Notes under the pieces: model-generated | The model's database searches: none | What the model saw: only the letters and a program-made list of their open reading frames with translations | What the model was told of the DNA's origin: nothing | In this document: positions 61,101 through 64,000 of the stretch, piece after piece | Position numbering within the stretch: the stretch's first letter is position 1 | How the letters are laid out: the number at the start of each line of letters is the position of its first letter | Assembly: GCF_033115175.1 (NCBI RefSeq) | Contig: NC_084837.1 | Coordinates: forward strand, 63,883,266-63,947,265 | Direction: 5' to 3' | From: Lepus europaeus | Lineage: Eukaryota; Chordata; Mammalia; Lagomorpha; Leporidae | DNA length: 64,000 nt | Translations under genes and position numbers: made by a program

Positions 61101-64000
61101 GAATCCCCACCAGGGGAAGTGCTCCACTGGTTCAGCTGCCTGGGGCCTGGGAGGAAATAACCATAGAGAATAACCTGAAGAAAATCAGGGGGTCAAGGAG
61201 CAGCAATCTGGAGAAATTGTAGTTATTAGAGGACGTGCAGCCCAGGTGTGGCAAGCGCAAGCCTAGAGCCGTGCAGCCCTCACTTGTCCTGTGTGGGGAT
61301 TGCAAGCGCCAGCCCCTTTCATCATCAGCCCCAGTGTGGTGTGGTGTGGTGTGGTGTCTGTGGTACATTCTGACCAGGCCAGGGGCTTCAGGCCTGGGCC
61401 ACTGGTTTGTCCTCGGTGCTTCGCAGGGACTTAGGTTCCTGTTGGGGTTGTCCTTAGAGTAGGGGACTTTCAGAGACTTCTAGCTCTGAGGTGTCTGTGT
61501 CACCAGATGAAGGTGGAGCCTAGGAGTTCCTGCACGAGAGGACGGGGAGTGCAGCTAGGAGCAGGAACTCTGAAGCCAGCCTAGCCTGCAACCCCTTACT
61601 GCCTGTGGGTCTTGGACAGTTCGTTTCCCTTCTGTAAAATGGAGTAGTAGTAGTAGCTGCTTTGTCAGGTGGCTATGGGGATGCAGTGAGCTAACTTATG
61701 TGAAGTGCCTGGCACCCAGCAAGGGATTATGTAACTGTTACTGTTTCTCCTCTCCTGCCCCTACCCCCACCAGGCACAGGAGCCAGTGGAGTTTCTGGAC
61801 CCAGCTCCCGCAGCCAACCCTGGACCCAGGAGAAGGGGGCGCTGGGCTCAGCCAGGTGTGGAGCTGAGTGTCCACTCCATGCTGGACTTACGGCAGCTGG
61901 AGACACTGGCCCCAAGCCCTCGGGCCCCCAGCCAGGATTCGCTGGCCACGAGCCCAGCTGGTCCTGGGAGGCACGATCAGAAGGACTCTGAGATCGCACA
62001 TGCTAGCCAGGTAAGCCAGCTTCCTCCCAGCTGCAGAGACCCCCAAGGAGCCTTGGCCAGCCTAGGGGCAACAGCTGGGGCCTGAGCACAGCTCCCGCTC
62101 TGGTTGCTCTGCCCCTCAACAAATACAGTTTCAGACTGGATCTGGCAAGGCTGTGTGGTGTGATTGAGGTGGACAGGGAAGGGGTTGGGGTGGAGAAGCA
62201 AAGGTGGCCATGGATCTAGGCTGGGTTCCTTGGAGGACTCTTGGTGTCAGGCGGTGGCTGGAGGTTGGCAGCCGAGTGCTGATACGGTTCTTGCAGAAGC
62301 ACATAGCGTCAGCTGGAGCCCAGCCTGGCTTCTTGGTGTCTGTCCTCAGAGCTGGAGTGTTCAGCTTCCCCAGAATTGGCACACCCCAAATCCTTGCTTG
62401 CCTTGATTTCTTCTCCGAGGCTTTCCCCTCATATCAGCAACCCCAGTAACACCCCTTTGTGTATTCCCAGGTTGAAAAGGCCCCCCGGCCTCAGGCTTCC
62501 CAACCCTGTTCGTGCCCCCACATTATCCGATTGTTGTCACAAGAGGAAGGGGTCTTTGCTCAAGATCTGGAGCCTGCACCCATTGAAGATGGTATTGTCT
62601 ACCCAGAGCCAAGTGACGGCCCCACCATGGATACCAGGCAAGGGTCCTGCCCTGGCCAGAACTCGTGGACCTGCAGCCCCAGTCTTCCCTTCCCTCTGAA
62701 TGTTTTTTAATTTGGGGCAGGGGGGCTGGCCTCCAAGATACTCAGGGCTTGGCTGCCACCTCACTACTATCTCATCCGTAGCGCTGCTCACAGTCCAGAG
62801 TCCAGTGTGCTGCTGCTCACCACCTTTTCTTTCCCCCGCTGACCCCCTGGCAGTGAGTTCCAGGTGCAGGCTCCAGCCCGAGGAACCCTGGGAAGAGTCT
62901 ACTCAGGCAGCAGGGGCTCCGAGAAGCACAGCCCTGACAGCGCCTGCTCGGTGGATTATAGCAGCAGCCGCCTTTCCAGCCCCGAGCACCCCAATGAAGG
63001 TGAGGCTGCAGCCCCATGGGAGAGACCAGTGGTGAGGGCAGGGGTAGAGCGGTGGAGGCCCTTGCAACAAGCAGGTGCAGCATGATGCCTCTCCCCATCC
63101 CCACATCCAGACTCCGAGAGCACAGAGCCCCTGAGTGTGGATGGCATCTCCTCAGACCTTGAAGAGCCAGCTGAGGGTGACGAAGAAGAGGAGGAAGAGG
63201 AGGGAGGCACTGGCCCCTACGGGCTGCAGGAAGGCAGCCCCCATACCCCGGACCAGGAGCAGTTTCTGAAACAGCACTTTGAGACTCTGGCCAGTGGGGC
63301 TGCTCCAGGTGTGGTCAGAGGGCCAGCATTCGGGGCCTGCAGCCTCCTTTTCTCCCTCCTTGCCTAGTTGAGAGGGAGGGCCCAAGGCAGGCAATGCCTT
63401 GGGGTTTCCTTCCGGGGAGGCAGAATCTAGGGCAAGGGCTTGGCTCTTGCCTTCATTCATGATTCCTACAACCCTGGCAGGGGGCCCAGTTCGGGTGCCA
63501 GAGAGGACAGAGTCTCGGAGCATCTCGTCCCGATTCCTGTTACAAGTGCAGACTCCCCCACTCAGGTACAGAGACCTGGCCCCACAGCAGCTCCGCTGTC
63601 CTGACCCCCCAGTGCTCCTGTCTCCGGGGCAGCAGGCAGCCCTCCTTCCTTAAAGGTTCAGGTGTTTTTCACCCCTGGTCCTGGGAAACTGGCCTTGCCC
63701 CAACCCTGTTTGCTTTGTGCATGTTCTGTCCTGGCGTCTCTCTGTTGCTGAGAGAGCTGCTCACCGTCTTGGCAGGGAGAAACACAGAGCCTTCTTCGGG
63801 CCTTCTTGCACATTCCCACCCTGTAGGGGACCGTCGTCCTCCTCAAGTCTGCCACTGATGTCCAGACCAGTCCAGATGGCACAGGCGCCTAGTGAGCAGC
63901 TGAGAGGCAGTGCTGCCAACCCCCCTGGAGCACCTCCAGAAATGGAGCCCTCCCCTGGCAACCCTCGCCCTGAGCAGGCAGGCCCTGTGATGTTGCCACG
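16033..64000 (+). CDS. MAPKBP1: MAPKBP1, MAP kinase-binding protein 1 (JNK-binding WD40 scaffold), 5' 28 coding exons
   Basis: The 28 coding exons listed separately join in one open frame of about 1,170 residues; the gene continues past the window (the human protein is about 1,510). Known role: a cytoplasmic WD40 scaffold related to WDR62. It binds JNK and TRAF2, dampens NOD2 signalling and localises to mitotic spindle poles. Biallelic loss causes nephronophthisis in people. Seen here: a basic N-terminus ([18 protein letters not shown], residues 11-28), then WD40 repeats over roughly residues 80-735, e.g. VRVWDV, IYVWDV, IRLWNT, LSIFDF and CIFVWRL. That is enough for two propellers. A low-complexity Ser/Pro/Glu-rich tail follows, with an acidic run [10 protein letters not shown] (c26). 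The start ATG has the context CACCATGATGG, with a second Met immediately after. The C-terminal coiled coil is outside the window. Confidence 0.96.
16150..17624. other. MAPKBP1 intron 2, 5' part
   Basis: Mostly unique. A weak MIR-like stretch lies at about 16365-16480. No alternative exon could be supported. Confidence 0.5.
16365..16480 (+). repeat. Possible MIR fragment
   Basis: GACCGGGGTTCAAACGTGACC and GTGACTCAGTTTCCCTTCTT resemble MIR landmarks. Diverged. Confidence 0.35.
17625..18262 (-). repeat. L2 fragment split by a SINE
   Basis: ATTGAATGCCTATTAGGTGTGC...TTGCCATCAAGGAGCTTGTGG on the left and AGGAAGACTTCACGGAGGAA...TTTGAACC on the right are the usual order of a reverse L2 3' end. The SINE at 17786-18122 lies between. 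Confidence 0.6.
17786..18122 (-). repeat. C-type SINE inside L2
   Basis: Flanked by CCACAGATT (17777-17785) and CTACAGATT (18123-18131). Body complete, with CGGCCAGAGCTGCGCCGATCC. Confidence 0.92.
18263..19512. other. MAPKBP1 intron 2
   Basis: Unique sequence with a probable L2 3' part at 18790-19010 (plus strand). No exon supported. Confidence 0.5.
18790..19010 (+). repeat. Possible L2 fragment
   Basis: GGGCCTTCCCTGACTGTCCC then AGCTCAGGGACTTG and GCTAGGCAATAAGTACTAAAG follow the order of an L2 3' region. Diverged. Confidence 0.45.
19513..19868 (-). repeat. C-type SINE with 15-bp duplication
   Basis: Flanked by TGAAGATGTGTTTTT (19498-19512) and TGAAGCTGTGTTTTC (19869-19883). Contains an extended GAGAGA run. 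Confidence 0.92.
19966..20286 (-). repeat. C-type SINE
   Basis: AAGATGTATTTATTTATTTG to CGCCACAGCACCAGCCCC, reverse. Confidence 0.92.
20448..20735 (+). repeat. C-type SINE, shortened body
   Basis: Head GGGATCAGTGCTGTTGCACC, then standard body with a gap around the GGCTCCTGGCTTCGG segment, poly-A tail. Head-to-head with the previous SINE at 160-bp spacing. Confidence 0.85.
20736..23348. other. MAPKBP1 intron 2, long low-repeat stretch
   Basis: 2.6 kb almost free of SINEs. Possible MER5-like fragment at 21085-21275. No ORF with recognisable protein similarity. Confidence 0.5.
21085..21275. repeat. Possible MER5-type DNA transposon fragment
   Basis: GATGGTTCTCAACATGGG, TTGGGCTCCATCCTTGC and CAGAACCTCTGTGGGTAGAG follow MER5A-like order. 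Diverged. Confidence 0.35.
23349..23668 (-). repeat. C-type SINE with 15-bp duplication
   Basis: Flanked by CAGCTCATCCCATTT (23334-23348) and CAGCTCATTCCATTT (23669-23683). Confidence 0.93.
24118..24362 (-). repeat. MIR element
   Basis: ATTTTGTGGATTAGGAAACTC, GAGAGGTCAGGTGAGTAG and CTGAGCTGGAATGCAAAAGC are reverse-strand MIR landmarks. Confidence 0.7.
24363..26589. other. MAPKBP1 intron 2, unique sequence
   Basis: No SINE or gene recognised. A (GT)n run lies at 25811-25834. Unassigned. Confidence 0.5.
25811..25834. repeat. (GT)n microsatellite
   Basis: Ten or more GT units in TTGTGTGTGTGTGTGTG..., followed by GGTGGGGGTGGGG. Confidence 0.85.
26590..27200 (+). repeat. Old L1 (L1M-type) 3' end
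   Basis: GGTGTTATTCATATTGGTG, GTCTATATGTACTGACATGG, TTATCTCAGGGAGGCATAG and TTTTTCACAGTGAGCCTC are in the order of an L1M ORF2 end and 3'UTR. Heavily decayed. Confidence 0.6.
27201..27867. other. MAPKBP1 intron 2, AT-rich unassigned
   Basis: Very AT-rich; no family recognised. Minus-strand ORFs of 60-74 codons here look accidental. Confidence 0.45.
27868..28157 (-). repeat. C-type SINE, old and diverged
   Basis: ATTAATTTATTTGAAAGGCAG to CTGCACCAACTGCCAATTCC. Many substitutions. Confidence 0.82.
28190..28505 (+). repeat. C-type SINE with 16-bp duplication
   Basis: Flanked by AAAAAATGGGGTCCAT (28174-28189) and AAAAAATGGAGTCCAT (28506-28521). Head-to-head with the preceding SINE, only 32 bases apart. 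Confidence 0.93.
28540..29118 (-). repeat. L2 fragment
   Basis: CTTCTGCCCTCCAGGACATT, GCGGGTCCTTGAAGGAAAGG, AGCCATTGAAAGTTTTTGAG follow the reverse L2 order. Similar sequence resumes at 29440-29560 after a SINE. Confidence 0.55.
29119..29432 (+). repeat. C-type SINE, head partly deleted
   Basis: GGGGCTGGCTTGCAACGGTGG is missing part of the usual tRNA-like A-box region. Body and AAATAAATAC tail are present. Confidence 0.85.
29433..30489. other. MAPKBP1 intron 2
   Basis: First 120 bases may continue the L2. The rest is unique with no gene. Confidence 0.45.
30742..31169 (-). mobile_element. Solo LTR-like element (428 bp) inside a SINE
   Basis: Begins TGTAAGGCCG and ends TTTACTAACA on the + strand, the TG...CA ends of an LTR. 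It is bounded by CCAGG at 30737-30741 and 31170-31174, a 5-bp duplication of SINE sequence. On the minus strand it reads TG..., a TTTTAAAAGG box, and AATAAA about 45 nt before its 3' end, which sets the orientation. No internal coding region, so a solo LTR from recombination, or a non-autonomous element. Family not identified. Confidence 0.8.
30790..30945 (+). repeat. Purine-rich (GA)n/(GGA)n tract
   Basis: About 150 bases almost purely A and G on the + strand inside the LTR element. Confidence 0.9.
31535..32020. repeat. MER5-like fragment split by a SINE
   Basis: CTAGTTCCCAGCTAGGTGATC and CACCTGGAGAACTTTTAATA on the left, TTAAGCCCTGCTC and GATTCAGAATCTCAAAGG on the right, as in MER5-type hAT elements. 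SINE at 31602-31934 between. Confidence 0.5.
31602..31934 (-). repeat. GC-rich C-type SINE, perfect 14-bp duplication
   Basis: Flanked by ATATGCAGATTCTT at 31588-31601 and 31935-31948, identical. Body of the GGCGCCGGCACACCGGG subfamily. Confidence 0.95.
32021..33384. other. MAPKBP1 intron 2, unique sequence
   Basis: No repeat family or exon recognised; short ORFs only. Confidence 0.5.
33385..33850 (+). repeat. L2 fragment
   Basis: CCTGCCGTGACTTCCCAGAA, TTCAAGTCCCTTCCTGGTCTGG, CTACCTCCCCTGACC and GAGCACTTTGTAGATT follow the plus-strand L2 order. Confidence 0.5.
33889..34240 (+). repeat. C-type SINE
   Basis: GGGGCTGGTGCTGTGGCG head, GGTTCGAGACCC (B-box-like), tail AAATAAATAAATC and poly-A. 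Confidence 0.93.
34241..35469. other. MAPKBP1 intron 2, unique sequence
   Basis: No gene. GTGGTCTAAGGACATCTGG near 35250 and GGGTTGTAATCTGCAGG near 34412 hint at old DNA transposon pieces that I cannot assign. Confidence 0.4.
35470..35825 (+). repeat. C-type SINE with 9-bp duplication
   Basis: Flanked by AACAGTGCC (35461-35469; 35826-35834). Tail AAATAAATAAATAAAATC then A-rich. Confidence 0.93.
36026..36075 (+). repeat. Orphan SINE tail
   Basis: CTCTCCCTTTCAAATAAATAAATC plus poly-A with no body: a 5'-truncated SINE, into whose A-tail the next SINE inserted. Confidence 0.75.
36076..36412 (+). repeat. C-type SINE in the tail of another
   Basis: GGGGCCGGCTCCGTGGCGCAG head starts directly after the previous poly-A. 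Confidence 0.93.
36413..37326. other. MAPKBP1 intron 2, unique with CpG-bearing patch
   Basis: 36,500-36,720 holds several CpGs (CACGGACCGGTCGAGC, GTCGGCGTCCCGAG) in otherwise CpG-poor intron. No repeat match that I recognise. Confidence 0.45.
37342..37679 (+). repeat. GC-rich C-type SINE, 15-bp duplication
   Basis: Flanked by AAATGATATATACTA (37327-37341) and AAATGACATATACTA (37680-37694). Head GGCCGGCGCCGTGGC. Confidence 0.94.
37695..38585. other. MAPKBP1 intron 2, unique sequence
   Basis: No gene. Overlapping ORFs of 133 and 145 codons on opposite strands at 37,909-38,397 look accidental. Confidence 0.45.
38586..38910 (-). repeat. GC-rich C-type SINE, intermediate form
   Basis: CTGACAGGCAGTGGACAGTG to GCCGTGGCGCCGGCCA. 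Lacks a long T-run. Carries the extra GCGCGCTGC segment but with the AAGCCAGG form of the following sequence. Confidence 0.9.
38911..40128. other. MAPKBP1 intron 2, 3' end
   Basis: Unique sequence up to the acceptor of coding exon 2. Confidence 0.5.
40129..40220 (+). CDS. MAPKBP1: MAPKBP1 coding exon 2
   Basis: 92 nt, acceptor TCTAACAG, donor CTGG|GTAAGT. Encodes [20 protein letters not shown]..., residues 40-70, the entry into the first WD repeat. Confidence 0.95.
40480..41705 (+). repeat. Old L1 (L1M-type) fragment split by a SINE dimer
   Basis: CTGCATTGAGGTGTGATACC, AGCCATCACCACAATCAATT and GGCCACTAATCCACTTTCTG on the left; TATGGCTGGATAATATTCT and AGAATAATGCTGCAGC on the right are L1M 3' landmarks. 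Interrupted at 40819-41552. Confidence 0.7.
40819..41552 (-). repeat. Dimeric GC-rich C-type SINE
   Basis: Two full copies (40819-41211, 41212-41552) in the same orientation, joined by a short T-rich linker. The pair is bounded by one duplication TAGTGCTTTTCT (40807-40818; 41553-41564). Read on the minus strand: monomer, short A-rich linker, monomer, long A/T-rich tail. Confidence 0.93.
42085..42597 (-). repeat. MIR element split by a SINE
   Basis: CCTTTAATACTCAGAGC...CCATATTTTA, resuming as CCATATTTTAGGGGAGG, AGGACACATAGCTAGGACTG. Confidence 0.72.
42146..42486 (-). repeat. C-type SINE inside MIR
   Basis: Flanked by CCATATTTTA (42136-42145; 42487-42496). Confidence 0.93.
42598..43998. other. 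MAPKBP1 intron 3 (coding exons 2-3), unique
   Basis: GC-moderate unique sequence without recognised repeat or exon. Confidence 0.45.
43999..44407 (+). repeat. GC-rich C-type SINE with expanded A-rich tail
   Basis: Head CCGGCGCCGTGGCTC. The tail from 44309 is about 100 bases of A with G and CACTT interruptions. Confidence 0.92.
44601..44899 (-). repeat. C-type SINE without its A-tail
   Basis: Starts directly at CTATTTGAGAGGCAGAG. Flanking GCTGCCTTCTTACTCT (44585-44600) and GCTGCCCTTCTTATTCT (44900-44916) form an imperfect duplication. Confidence 0.9.
44917..45139. other. MAPKBP1 intron 3, unique
   Basis: No recognised element. Confidence 0.4.
45140..45490 (-). repeat. L2 fragment
   Basis: TATTTGTTGAAAATCTGCCC, GGGAATACAGCAGTGAATATG, GGAACATTTGAGCTGAATGA follow the reverse L2 order. 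Confidence 0.6.
45578..45662 (-). repeat. Remnant of a C-type SINE
   Basis: GTTTATTTGAGGAGACAG and CATCTACTGGTTCACTCTGC, then GA repeat. The body is lost. Confidence 0.6.
45663..46189. other. MAPKBP1 intron 3, unique
   Basis: No recognised element. Confidence 0.4.
46190..46378 (-). repeat. MIR element
   Basis: TATTTTATACATGAGAGAACT, GAGGTTCAGAGGAGTGAAGG, TCTGTCTGACTCCAGTG. Confidence 0.72.
46500..46775 (-). repeat. L2 fragment
   Basis: AAATATTTGTTGAGTGCC...GGCCTTGGGGACAACAAAGA...CACAGAGCTGGCG. Confidence 0.6.
47316..48037 (-). repeat. C-type SINE split by a younger SINE
   Basis: Parts 47316-47540 and 47909-48037; ends CTGCACCATCATCTGCCCC. An unusual variant, with CAGTGGCCAGAGCTGGGTCAG. 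Confidence 0.88.
47541..47908 (-). repeat. GC-rich C-type SINE, perfect 16-bp duplication
   Basis: Flanked by identical CCTGCTTCCCATTTTC at 47525-47540 and 47909-47924. Tail region of (TTTTC)n. Confidence 0.96.
48038..48925. other. MAPKBP1 intron 3, unique
   Basis: Contains only a (CA)n run. Confidence 0.45.
48355..48380. repeat. (CA)n microsatellite
   Basis: About twelve CA units after TGCGTGCGCGCT. Confidence 0.9.
48926..49290 (-). repeat. C-type SINE
   Basis: AAGATTTATTTATTTATTTG to ATGCCACAACGCCAGCTC, with an extended GAGAGAGAGGGAGGGAGGG run. Confidence 0.92.
49301..49646 (-). repeat. GC-rich C-type SINE next to the previous one
   Basis: GACAGGCAGAGTGGACAGTG to GCCGCGGCGCCGGC. CATATTTTTT occurs on both sides (49291-49300; 49651-49660), a probable duplication. 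Confidence 0.93.
49647..51001. other. MAPKBP1 intron 3, 3' end
   Basis: Unique sequence. No exon supported besides the downstream acceptor at 51001. Confidence 0.45.
51002..51064 (+). CDS. MAPKBP1: MAPKBP1 coding exon 3
   Basis: 63 nt, acceptor CTTCCCAAG, donor CCAG|GTAAGT. Encodes [20 protein letters not shown], residues 70-91. Confidence 0.95.
51246..51594 (-). repeat. GC-rich C-type SINE, perfect 9-bp duplication
   Basis: Flanked by AGCAGGCCG (51237-51245; 51595-51603). CpG-dense, carries the GTAGCGCGCTGCGGCC segment. Lies in the 739-bp intron between coding exons 3 and 4. Confidence 0.95.
51804..51861 (+). CDS. MAPKBP1: MAPKBP1 coding exon 4
   Basis: 58 nt, acceptor TCTTGCAG, donor GAG|GTGAGT. 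Encodes [19 protein letters not shown], a classic WD40 strand pair. Confidence 0.95.
52030..52376 (-). repeat. GC-rich C-type SINE
   Basis: GACAGGCAGAGTGGATAGTG to AGCCACAGCGCCAGCC. Lacks the extra GTAGCGCGC segment. Confidence 0.93.
52391..52714 (-). repeat. C-type SINE
   Basis: AAGATTTATTTTATTTATTAG to TCTACAGTGCTGGCTCC. Confidence 0.92.
52727..53065 (-). repeat. C-type SINE
   Basis: CCAAGATTTATTTATTTATTT to AGGCCAAACCGTAGGGCCC. Third of three SINEs in a row in the same orientation. Confidence 0.92.
53082..53225. repeat. MER5-like DNA transposon fragment
   Basis: GAGTCACTTGGAAGGCTTG, CCCCAGATTTGCATTTCTG, AAGTTCCCTGGTAATGCTG, then AAAAACCACTG. Confidence 0.55.
53330..53440. repeat. MER5-like DNA transposon fragment
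   Basis: GGGATTCTCAACCCTGGCTGC, CATCAGAATCATCTCAGAAGC, CACCCCAGGATTCTGACTG. Confidence 0.55.
53649..53819 (+). CDS. MAPKBP1: MAPKBP1 coding exon 5
   Basis: 57 codons, acceptor CCTTCAG, donor AAG|GTGAGT. Contains two WD-type repeat ends, VRVWDV and VNVWAW, and the conserved [17 protein letters not shown]. Confidence 0.96.
54203..54340 (+). CDS. MAPKBP1: MAPKBP1 coding exon 6
   Basis: 46 codons, acceptor CTCTCCAG, donor AAAG|GTGAGG. WD repeat ending HIKFWYLDD. Confidence 0.95.
54564..54746 (+). CDS. MAPKBP1: MAPKBP1 coding exon 7
   Basis: 61 codons, acceptor CTCCACAG, donor AGA|GTAAGT. Encodes the [17 protein letters not shown] insert and a WD strand [18 protein letters not shown]. Confidence 0.95.
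54965..54982 (+). CDS. MAPKBP1: MAPKBP1 coding exon 8, 18-nt microexon
   Basis: 18 nt, in frame, encoding NTDSFT between acceptor TTCTGCTCAG and donor ACA|GTAAGT. Phase 0 on both sides, so skipping keeps the frame. The difference of six residues between the two known human isoforms (1,514 and 1,508, from memory) fits optional inclusion. The TGC five bases upstream of the acceptor AG resembles the signature of SRRM4-dependent neural microexons. Confidence 0.85.
55291..55451 (+). CDS. MAPKBP1: MAPKBP1 coding exon 9
   Basis: 161 nt, acceptor TGCCCACAG, donor CCAG|GTGAGC. Encodes [20 protein letters not shown]...VRLFNPSNL, a WD repeat. Confidence 0.95.
55452..56160. other. MAPKBP1 intron between coding exons 9 and 10
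   Basis: Unique sequence; no SINE. ORFs in this interval have no recognisable product. Confidence 0.5.
56161..56350 (+). CDS. MAPKBP1: MAPKBP1 coding exon 10
   Basis: 190 nt, acceptor CTCCCACAG, donor GGAG|GTATGT. Contains [16 protein letters not shown] and IYVWDV. Confidence 0.95.
56575..56752 (+). repeat. MIR element
   Basis: GCACAAGTCATTGAACTTGA, GCCTCAGTTCCTTCAGCTG, TAAAATGATGATCTGATTC, AGAGTGCCTGGGGCACAG. Confidence 0.68.
56837..56983 (+). CDS. MAPKBP1: MAPKBP1 coding exon 11
   Basis: 49 codons, acceptor CCCTGCAG, donor AAT|GTGAGC. Contains [19 protein letters not shown], a textbook WD repeat end. Confidence 0.95.
57206..57381 (+). CDS. MAPKBP1: MAPKBP1 coding exon 12
   Basis: 176 nt, acceptor TCCACTAG, donor TCAG|GTAATG. 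Encodes [11 protein letters not shown]...[22 protein letters not shown], the start of the second propeller. Confidence 0.95.
57465..58090 (+). repeat. Probable old L1-type 3' end
   Basis: GACAAACCCAAATTGAGGTG, CAGAGTAACTGGCCAATATTC, GATGTTAACATTATGGGAAGC and TTTTGCAACTTTTCTCTG are in the order of an old L1M-type 3' region remembered from other mammals. AT-rich against the GC-rich gene around it. Includes (CAAAA)n at 57887. Confidence 0.45.
58170..58261 (+). CDS. MAPKBP1: MAPKBP1 coding exon 13
   Basis: 92 nt, acceptor CTTTGCAG, donor ACAG|GTGAGG. Encodes [20 protein letters not shown]. Confidence 0.95.
58458..58583 (+). CDS. MAPKBP1: MAPKBP1 coding exon 14
   Basis: 126 nt, acceptor AACCCCAG, donor GCAG|GTGGGG. 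WD repeat [18 protein letters not shown]. Confidence 0.95.
58584..58897. other. MAPKBP1 intron between coding exons 14 and 15
   Basis: 314 bp, unique, no feature recognised. Confidence 0.5.
58898..58968 (+). CDS. MAPKBP1: MAPKBP1 coding exon 15
   Basis: 71 nt, acceptor CTCCTCAG, donor GAAG|GTAAGG. Encodes [19 protein letters not shown]. Confidence 0.95.
59126..59247 (+). CDS. MAPKBP1: MAPKBP1 coding exon 16
   Basis: 122 nt, acceptor TCCCTGCAG, donor TTCG|GTGGAT (weak). The join to the next exon restores [11 protein letters not shown], supporting the site. Read-through would add five residues (WISAS) and stop at 59266. Confidence 0.92.
59453..59528 (+). CDS. MAPKBP1: MAPKBP1 coding exon 17
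   Basis: 76 nt, acceptor CTTTACAG, donor TAAG|GTAAGG. Encodes [20 protein letters not shown]. Confidence 0.95.
59640..59751 (+). CDS. MAPKBP1: MAPKBP1 coding exon 18
   Basis: 112 nt, acceptor CCCCTCAG, donor TCAG|GTGAGT. WD repeat [20 protein letters not shown]. Confidence 0.95.
59925..59988 (+). CDS. MAPKBP1: MAPKBP1 coding exon 19
   Basis: 64 nt, acceptor CTTCACAG, donor ACAG|GTGAGC. Encodes [20 protein letters not shown]. Confidence 0.95.
60190..60324 (+). CDS. MAPKBP1: MAPKBP1 coding exon 20
   Basis: 135 nt, acceptor CTCCTGCAG, donor AGCG|GTGAGG. Closes the last blade (CIFVWRL), then a Gln/Arg-rich helix [18 protein letters not shown] leading into the disordered tail. Confidence 0.95.
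60524..60660 (+). CDS. MAPKBP1: MAPKBP1 coding exon 21
   Basis: 137 nt, acceptor GCCTCAG, donor CCAG|GTCTGT (weak at +3 to +5). Acidic and Ser-rich: [19 protein letters not shown]. Confidence 0.9.
60840..60895 (+). CDS. MAPKBP1: MAPKBP1 coding exon 22
   Basis: 56 nt, acceptor TCTGTCTAG, donor TCGG|GTGAGT. Encodes [18 protein letters not shown]. Confidence 0.94.
60896..61554. other. MAPKBP1 intron between coding exons 22 and 23, 5' part
   Basis: Holds the duplicated segment (60936-61014) and a GTGTG repeat; otherwise unique. Confidence 0.5.
61333..61357. repeat. (GTGTG)n short tandem repeat
   Basis: About five GTGTG units in AGTGTGGTGTGGTGTGG... Confidence 0.85.
61555..61745 (+). repeat. 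MIR element
   Basis: GTGGGTCTTGGACAGTTCG, TTCCCTTCTGTAAAATGGAG, AAGTGCCTGGCACCCAGCAA. Ends close to the acceptor of coding exon 23. Confidence 0.72.
61774..62010 (+). CDS. MAPKBP1: MAPKBP1 coding exon 23
   Basis: 79 codons, acceptor CCACCAG, donor CCAG|GTAAGC. Pro-rich with conserved [20 protein letters not shown]. Confidence 0.95.
62011..62470. other. MAPKBP1 intron between coding exons 23 and 24
   Basis: Unique, no feature recognised. Confidence 0.5.
62471..62637 (+). CDS. MAPKBP1: MAPKBP1 coding exon 24
   Basis: 167 nt, acceptor ATTCCCAG. The donor is ACCAG|GCAAGG, a GC donor. Encodes [19 protein letters not shown]. Only the GC site keeps the frame into [11 protein letters not shown] of the next exon. 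Confidence 0.92.
62854..62999 (+). CDS. MAPKBP1: MAPKBP1 coding exon 25
   Basis: 146 nt, acceptor CCTGGCAG, donor GAAG|GTGAGG. Ser-rich: [20 protein letters not shown]. Confidence 0.95.
63111..63308 (+). CDS. MAPKBP1: MAPKBP1 coding exon 26
   Basis: 198 nt, acceptor CATCCAG, donor CCAG|GTGTGG. Contains [11 protein letters not shown] and an acidic run [10 protein letters not shown] encoded by a GAA/GAG tract, then [15 protein letters not shown]. Confidence 0.95.
63481..63565 (+). CDS. MAPKBP1: MAPKBP1 coding exon 27
   Basis: 85 nt, acceptor CTGGCAG, donor TCAG|GTACAG. Encodes [18 protein letters not shown]. The frame stays open 88 nt into the intron before TAA at 63651. Confidence 0.93.
63827..64000 (+). 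CDS. MAPKBP1: MAPKBP1 coding exon 28, cut by window edge
   Basis: Acceptor ACCCTGTAG. Encodes [20 protein letters not shown]...[16 protein letters not shown]..., matching the remembered Pro/Ser-rich tail of MAPKBP1. The right end is the window edge. Confidence 0.92.

Noticed and set aside
1-64000. CRISPR arrays, operons, riboswitches, integrons or phage genes
   Set aside because: The window is vertebrate intron-exon DNA. The repeated units are dispersed SINEs with A-tails and target-site duplications, not regularly spaced arrays.

Overview
This is a stretch of mammalian nuclear DNA, almost certainly from a lagomorph (rabbit or hare family). Two observations point there. The window is filled with tRNA-derived SINEs of the rabbit C-repeat type: heads like GGGGCCGGCGCTGTGG, a CT-rich 3' part and AAATAAAT/poly-A tails. 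The spliced exons also read as typical mammalian orthologues of MGA and MAPKBP1, which are neighbours in the same order and orientation on human chromosome 15q15. Species and chromosome were not checked by any search.

Layout. Positions 1-9168 hold the last five coding exons of MGA on the + strand (the C-terminal 668 residues, including the bHLH-zipper). They are followed by a probable 2.5-kb 3'UTR ending near 11,660. Positions 11,660-14,700 are intergenic and carry a strong CTCF-like motif. A CpG island at about 14,760-15,780 is the MAPKBP1 promoter. MAPKBP1 then runs on the + strand to the right edge. Its first coding exon (16,033) is followed by two long introns (24 kb and 10.8 kb). Twenty-six compact coding exons follow between 51,002 and 64,000. 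The 28 visible coding exons join in one open frame of about 1,170 residues, and the C-terminal part lies beyond the window.

The two genes are not a functional unit. MGA is a DNA-binding repressor scaffold that pairs with MAX. MAPKBP1 is a WD40 scaffold of JNK and NOD2 signalling, also linked to spindle poles and cilia. They share only the intergenic boundary.

Most non-coding sequence is transposon-derived: 37 C-type SINE copies (27 antisense to both genes), fragments of MIR, L2, old L1 and MER5, and one solo-LTR-like element. The most instructive structures are nested or compound insertions with readable target-site duplications. Inside MAPKBP1, an 18-nt microexon, a GC-AG intron, two weak donor sites and a short duplicated intron segment deserve attention. 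I see no wholly new gene system. The unusual points are at the level of splicing and repeat architecture.
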